Assembly: GCA_029972135.1 (NCBI GenBank) | Contig: CP124755.1 | Coordinates: forward strand, 2,598,501 to 2,662,500 | Direction of reading: 5' to 3' | DNA: 64,000 bases | From: Candidatus Thiocaldithrix dubininis | Lineage (GTDB): Bacteria; Pseudomonadota; Gammaproteobacteria; Thiotrichales; Thiotrichaceae | Shown here: positions 57,494-64,000 of the stretch, piece after piece | Position numbering within the stretch: position 1 is the stretch's first letter | Layout: the number at the start of each line of letters is the position of its first letter | Position numbers and translations under genes: made by a program | Notes under the pieces: model-generated | The model's input: only the letters and a program-made list of their open reading frames with translations | What the model was told of the DNA's origin: nothing | Databases searched by the model: none

Positions 57494-60316
57494 ATGGAGC
57501 AACAACTTGCGTTTGCTGATGAATTAGAAGATGTGGCGTTACAACTCGCCACTTTAAGCGGAATGGCAGCGGATGATCCTGCAACCACCAGTGCAAAAAT
57601 TCTGACAGAATATCAGCGTCTCAATGACGCTGCCACTTTGTTGGAATTAGCAAGTGCGCAGGCGGTAATTGCATGGTTGCAGCAACAGATAAGCAATTTC
57701 AATAGCAGCCTGCCAGAGGCCAATATTGAACTTTTGCAAATAGGTTTATTATTTAATTGGCTTGAATTAACAGCGGTTGCTTTACGTGAGCCGGACGATA
57801 ATAGCCATTTAGTCAGTATTACTGCTGAGCTAATGAGTCCCGATTGGCCTGAACCCATGCCTACTGAATTGTTAGAACAATTCTTATTAGGTTTACATCA
57901 GACCAAACATCCAGCGTTTAATCAACAAACAGACTTAGCGGAAGATAATACAGCGGATGCTCAGCGTTTACGCTGGGATGAGGATGTTCACCCTGAATTA
58001 TTACAGGCTTATTTGGCTGAAACCCCAACGCAGATTGCAGAAGTAGCAAATTTAATTCGGCAAATTGCGCAAAATAATGCAACTAGTGGTCAAAAACGCC
58101 AAGCCGCTCGTTTAGCTCACACGATTAAAGGTGCAAGTGGTGTCGTGGGCGTACGTCCTCTCGCCAGCTTTACGCATAGCTTAGAAGATTTATTAGAACT
58201 GCCGATAGCGCCTTATTTGAGCGAAGGTTTAGATGAAACCTTACAAGCCTCTGCTGATTGCTTAGAAAGCTTATTTGAACACTTACAAGCGCAAAAAGAT
58301 TTGCCTGCTGAATACGTAATTTTACATTCCGATTTGACGGAGTGGACTAATCACATTACAGAGCATGCGGCTGAGCAAACAACACCTGAACTTGCCGAAC
58401 CTGATAGCATCAGCAATGCCAGTGCCTTTATCGCACCGCTAGAATTTGATGAAGATAGCCCTGTCCTTGAGGAAGCAACTGCCAGCAATAGCAGTGCGGC
58501 AACGCACTTAACTGTTCCCAGTAAAACGATTCAAGATTTGTTGAATCTGACGGGCGAATTGATTACCGCTAATAGTCAGATTGCAGAATACGTTGAGCGT
58601 ACCTTTCAAACCGCAAACCAACTGCAACAACATGATAACCGTGTACGGCAAATGTTGGATGAGTTGCAAGAAGCAATTGACCAACAAACTAATCAAGTGG
58701 ATGGAAAAACAAATCCTGCCAGCAATCCTGAGTTCGATCAGTTAGAACTGGATCATTACAACAGTTTGCACAGTAGTTCAGGCTTATTAACCGAAGCTTT
58801 AGCAGATAGTCGGGACTTTACACGTAATATGCAAATGCAATTACGCAAGTTATCGGATCAGCTCTATCAACAACAACGCTTGCAACGCCAATTAAGTGAT
58901 TTAGTGTTAAATACGCGGGTAGTGCCTATTCAAAGCATTGTGCCCCGTTTAGAACGTACCGTACGTGAAACCTGTCGACAAACAGGCAAACAAGCCCATT
59001 TGGAAATTCATGGCGCGGATTTGCATATCGACACGGATATTCTAAAAGCCTTAACCGATGCCTTATTACACATGCTGCGCAATTCCATTGATCATGGCAT
59101 TGAAAGCAGCAAAACGCGTGCAGCTTTAGGCAAACCTACTAAAGGTTTAATTCAATTAGAGTTTGCCCAACGTGGGGATCGTATCCATATCAGCTTACAA
59201 GATGATGGACAAGGCATTGATACCGAAAAAGTGAAGCAACGTGCATTAGAACGTAATCTAATCCGTAGTGATCAAAGCTTAACACCTGAAGCCACCTTAG
59301 AACTCATCTTACAACCGGGTTTTACCACGCGGGATAAAGTTAGCGAAGTATCTGGGCGTGGCGTGGGTATGGATGTAGTTAAAGCGGCAGTGGATGATTT
59401 ACAAGGCTTAATTAACTTACAAAGCACGTTGGGGCAAGGCACTCAATTCCATATTCAAATTCCACCGACACTAATTGCAACTAACGCTTTATTAGTGCTT
59501 GCGGGCGAAAATCTGGTTGCTATTCCTTCTAATCAAGTTAAACAGATTTATTTTGCACCTCCGTCAGATTACTTAATGCAAGACGGTCATTGGCATATTA
59601 ATTATCACGGCACACCATTAGAAGTCATTGCATTAGCTCAATTATTAGGCTGGTCTACCCCCATTCCAGACCTTAAGCAAGCTCACTCTTTCCTGATTAT
59701 TGAAACCGAAGTACAAACCCATGCTTTGTATATTAATCAAGTCCAAAACCCAAGGGAAATTGTGGTCAAGAGTTTGTCACAATGGTTTAACTTAAGTCAG
59801 GGTATCAGCGGCGCTTGTATTTTAGCTAACGGTACGATTGCCCCTGTCTTAGATATGCCACGTTTAATGCGTAACAAGGAGTTAGGTCAATTACAGGTTG
59901 ATAATCGCCAAATATTCCAAGCCAAGCCAACCGCTGAAAAAACGACACTACTTGTAGTAGATGATTCGCTAAGTAACCGTAAGGCGCTATCTTTAATGAT
60001 AGAGCAAATGGGTTATCAAGCTATTACGGCAATTGACGGTATGGATGCACTGAAGCAACTTCACGAACATAATATTAGTCTGATTCTAACGGATCTCGAA
60101 ATGCCTCGTATGAATGGGCTAGAACTCACGCAAGCGGTACGTATCTGGCCAGAAATGCGGCATATTCCGATTATTATGATTACCTCTCGCAGCACACAAA
60201 AACATAAAAACATGGCAGACACCGCTGGCATAGATGAATACTTAACTAAACCAGTAGATCGGCTGACCTTAGAAAACCATGTAGCAAAATGGCTAAGTGC
60301 AGAATTAGCAGCTTAA
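57494..60316 (+). CDS. chpA: ChpA/PilL-like hybrid chemotaxis histidine kinase
   Basis: This 940-residue CheA-type kinase is a reduced ChpA. Residues 1-150 are a helical region without a phospho-His, perhaps a degenerate HPt. A true HPt domain follows (about 165-275, H209 in RLAHTIKGASGVVG), then a linker and dimerisation domain, and a CheA HATPase (HMLRNSIDHGIES, GRGVGMDVV). A CheW-like regulatory domain and a C-terminal receiver (about 818-935, LLVVDDSLSNRK and LILTDLEMPRMNG) complete it. P. aeruginosa ChpA has eight Xpt domains and 2,472 residues; only one active HPt is seen here. It should phosphorylate the flanking PilH-like and PilG-like regulators. It is 3 nt downstream of pilJ. Confidence 0.92.
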   Translation: MEQQLAFADELEDVALQLATLSGMAADDPATTSAKILTEYQRLNDAATLLELASAQAVIAWLQQQISNFNSSLPEANIELLQIGLLFNWLELTAVALREPDDNSHLVSITAELMSPDWPEPMPTELLEQFLLGLHQTKHPAFNQQTDLAEDNTADAQRLRWDEDVHPELLQAYLAETPTQIAEVANLIRQIAQNNATSGQKRQAARLAHTIKGASGVVGVRPLASFTHSLEDLLELPIAPYLSEGLDETLQASADCLESLFEHLQAQKDLPAEYVILHSDLTEWTNHITEHAAEQTTPELAEPDSISNASAFIAPLEFDEDSPVLEEATASNSSAATHLTVPSKTIQDLLNLTGELITANSQIAEYVERTFQTANQLQQHDNRVRQMLDELQEAIDQQTNQVDGKTNPASNPEFDQLELDHYNSLHSSSGLLTEALADSRDFTRNMQMQLRKLSDQLYQQQRLQRQLSDLVLNTRVVPIQSIVPRLERTVRETCRQTGKQAHLEIHGADLHIDTDILKALTDALLHMLRNSIDHGIESSKTRAALGKPTKGLIQLEFAQRGDRIHISLQDDGQGIDTEKVKQRALERNLIRSDQSLTPEATLELILQPGFTTRDKVSEVSGRGVGMDVVKAAVDDLQGLINLQSTLGQGTQFHIQIPPTLIATNALLVLAGENLVAIPSNQVKQIYFAPPSDYLMQDGHWHINYHGTPLEVIALAQLLGWSTPIPDLKQAHSFLIIETEVQTHALYINQVQNPREIVVKSLSQWFNLSQGISGACILANGTIAPVLDMPRLMRNKELGQLQVDNRQIFQAKPTAEKTTLLVVDDSLSNRKALSLMIEQMGYQAITAIDGMDALKQLHEHNISLILTDLEMPRMNGLELTQAVRIWPEMRHIPIIMITSRSTQKHKNMADTAGIDEYLTKPVDRLTLENHVAKWLSAELAA

Positions 60317-60341
60317 TTTACAGGGTATTGGAGCAAAATTT

Positions 60342-61319
60342 ATGTCAAGTACGAAGAACGAAATTATAAATATTTATTTTTATGAGCTTAATGAGAAAGA
60401 TAGTAATGTTATTCAACGGGTGATTGATTTTGGCAAATCTCAAAATAAACCCTTTGTACTCTTTCCCAACTTAGAACAAGCACACATTATTATCAGTAGT
60501 GACGCTGTATTAACCAAACAAGGGCAGACAATACATATTAAAATTGGGGAGAATGAAAGCCCAGACTGTAATATTTTCCTAAAACGTCCCTTATTAGTGA
60601 CACGAGTCATGCGTGCCTTAGATGACGCGGTTCATTTAATTAACACCAACCAGCCTACGGATGAAGCGCTTGATACGCCAGTTACGACAACCCAACCTAT
60701 CGAACCTATTCAACAAACCACTGAGGTTGTTAAGCAAACGGCTAGTCTTGAAGCAGCACCTGTTGCTATCACTCAATCTGAACAGATAAATATCAATACT
60801 AGCGACACTTTACACGCAAACATAAATCCAAGTGCCCGCAATATTACTGAAGTACCTAAAACCGAACCAATCGTTAAAGTAACAGTTGCCATAGAGCATG
60901 AGCTAGAAGATGAACAACACTATGATTATCGGGCTTTAGTAGTAGATGATAGCGCAGCTATTCGTAAACAGTTAGAATTAGAATTGAAAGCCTCGCATAT
61001 TTATCCAGACTTTGCGGAAACTGGTGAAGAAGCCTTAGAAAAGATTCAAGCCAATCAATATGATTTAATTTTCTTAGATATCATTTTACCCGGCATTGAT
61101 GGCTATGAAGTCTGTAAAACTATGCGTACCAAGCCTAATTTAAAGAAAACACCCATCATTATGTTAAGTGGTAAGACCTCACCACTTGATGAAGTAAAAG
61201 GTGTGTTGGCTGGTGCATCTACTTATTTAACTAAACCTGTAAAACATGAACAATTCCAACAAACCTTGAAACGTGTTGCGAAATGGTTAAGTGTATTTGC
61301 CGCTAATCCTGCTAGCTAA
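60342..61319 (+). CDS. Response regulator with PilG-like receiver and extra N-terminal domain
   Basis: The 325-residue protein ends in a receiver domain (about 195-315): acidic pair D202/D203 in LVVDDSAAIRK, phospho-acceptor D246 in IFLDIILPGIDGY, the switch Ser in IIMLSGKTS and K298 in LTKPV. The text around TPIIMLSGKTSPLDEVKGVLAG resembles PilG. Before it lies an N-terminal alpha/beta domain of about 105 residues (IINIYFYELNEKDSN to LLVTRVMRALDDAV) that I do not recognise and that could be a degenerate receiver. A Thr/Gln/Pro-rich linker of about 85 residues joins them. PilG is normally a stand-alone receiver at the head of the cluster; here a PilG-like receiver is fused and last. It is 25 nt downstream of chpA. 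Confidence 0.82.
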   Translation: MSSTKNEIINIYFYELNEKDSNVIQRVIDFGKSQNKPFVLFPNLEQAHIIISSDAVLTKQGQTIHIKIGENESPDCNIFLKRPLLVTRVMRALDDAVHLINTNQPTDEALDTPVTTTQPIEPIQQTTEVVKQTASLEAAPVAITQSEQININTSDTLHANINPSARNITEVPKTEPIVKVTVAIEHELEDEQHYDYRALVVDDSAAIRKQLELELKASHIYPDFAETGEEALEKIQANQYDLIFLDIILPGIDGYEVCKTMRTKPNLKKTPIIMLSGKTSPLDEVKGVLAGASTYLTKPVKHEQFQQTLKRVAKWLSVFAANPAS

Positions 61320-61382
61320 AGCGGGATTAGGAGAAGCATGTATTGGAATAACTTGAGGCAGGCTAAAAGTAGCGGGCATAAA

Positions 61383-61409
61383 AAAAGCCTCATCTTGGAT
61401 GAGGCTTTT
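61383..61409. terminator. Terminator between the rrn operon and the Pil-Chp cluster
   Basis: A perfect 12-bp stem (aaaagcctcatc with gatgaggctttt) with a 3-nt loop is followed on the minus strand by a run of T. It ends the 5S transcript and can also stop the convergent Pil-Chp transcript. Confidence 0.9.
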
Positions 61410-61418
61410 GATGTAAGT

Positions 61419-61535
61419 GCTTGGCATTGACCTACTTTCACATGGGGAAACCCCACACTATCATCGGCGATGCTGCGTTTCACTTCTGAGTTCGAGATGG
61501 GATCAGGTGGTACCACAGCTCTATAGATACCAAGC
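61419..61535 (-). rRNA. rrf: 5S ribosomal RNA
   Basis: The minus strand reads GCTTGGTATCTATAGAGC, then the conserved CCATCTCGAACTCAGAAGTGAAAC-type region and GGGGTTTCCCCATGTGAAAGTAGG-type helix before GCCAAGC, which closes the terminal stem. Ends are approximate to a few bases. It lies 150 nt downstream of the 23S 3' end. Confidence 0.96.
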
Positions 61536-61686
61536 ATAACTGGCTGAGTCACGGTGAAGCGGTTTTGGGTCATGATGTAAGAATATTCGTTACACCCGCC
61601 GGAGGCTTCACCCCTCAATTCGGAAAGTTAATCAAGTCTGATTACAATTCAATAAGTCAATCTCTACAAAGACCGCTTTGGGTTAT

Positions 61687-64000
<2,314 letters not shown>

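Noticed and set aside
61537..61686. Possible tRNA or small gene in the 23S-5S spacer
   Set aside because: I could not fold a tRNA or see a coding frame with support there; it reads as ordinary spacer.

Overview
The window looks like core chromosome of a gammaproteobacterium with moderate GC content. Gene orders are those conserved in Pseudomonas-like and related lineages: tig-clpP-clpX-lon-hup-ppiD, aat-trxB-ftsK-lolA-rarA, rsmD-M16-M16-ftsY-ftsE-ftsX and pilH/I/J/chpA. Two adjacent secreted, low-complexity proteins rich in Met, Pro, Gly, Trp, Tyr and Asn resemble sulfur globule envelope proteins, and a phasin gene implies polyhydroxyalkanoate granules. Together these suggest a sulfur-oxidising member of the Thiotrichales (Thiothrix or Thiolinea type). 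That placement is inference. No insertion sequence, prophage, CRISPR array or defence island was seen.

Layout. 1-3510: end of an FHA-like gene, 5-formyl-THF cyclo-ligase, the two sulfur-globule-like genes, rlmJ and an EVE-domain gene. 3507-9453 (minus): a coiled-coil membrane protein, a lipoprotein, mtaB, a dicarboxylate symporter and ppiD. 9567-17028 (minus): a five-gene Asp/Val tRNA array behind hup, the proteostasis block lon-clpX-clpP-tig, and a Pro-Arg-His-Leu tRNA operon with a strong promoter. 17133-26925: an HAD phosphatase, rppH, hemJ, a TlpA-like thioredoxin, argC, a bactofilin pair, erpA, ppc, a phasin and folD. 27094-37904: a double SH3-like secreted protein, queA, tRNA-Leu, moeA, yceH, aat-trxB and ftsK-lolA-rarA. 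37901-48485: a cupin, a TSUP exporter, a BarA-like hybrid kinase followed by an HPt gene broken by a stop codon, DUF423, a rhodanese, rsmD, an M16 protease pair and ftsYEX. 48490-54476 (minus): a Yej-like ABC importer without a binding protein, dnaX and SRP RNA. 54670-61319: a type IV pilus chemosensory (Pil-Chp) cluster. 61383-64000 (minus): the 5S and partial 23S rRNA genes of an rrn operon.

How the genes work together. The lon/clpXP/tig/ppiD block handles folding and turnover of proteins in cytoplasm and periplasm. ftsK, ftsE and ftsX serve division, and ftsY with the SRP RNA serves membrane targeting. The Pil-Chp genes form one signalling chain: PilJ receptor, PilI adaptor, ChpA-like kinase, then two response regulators. 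The most unusual signals are: an A9 slippery run in dnaX at the end of domain III, with rapid stops in both other frames; a phasin 3' UTR that folds a CCUCC-rich loop onto a terminator; the in-frame stop just ahead of the HPt phospho-histidine; the tandem sulfur-globule-like genes; and a PilG-like regulator with an extra N-terminal domain placed at the end of the Pil-Chp cluster.
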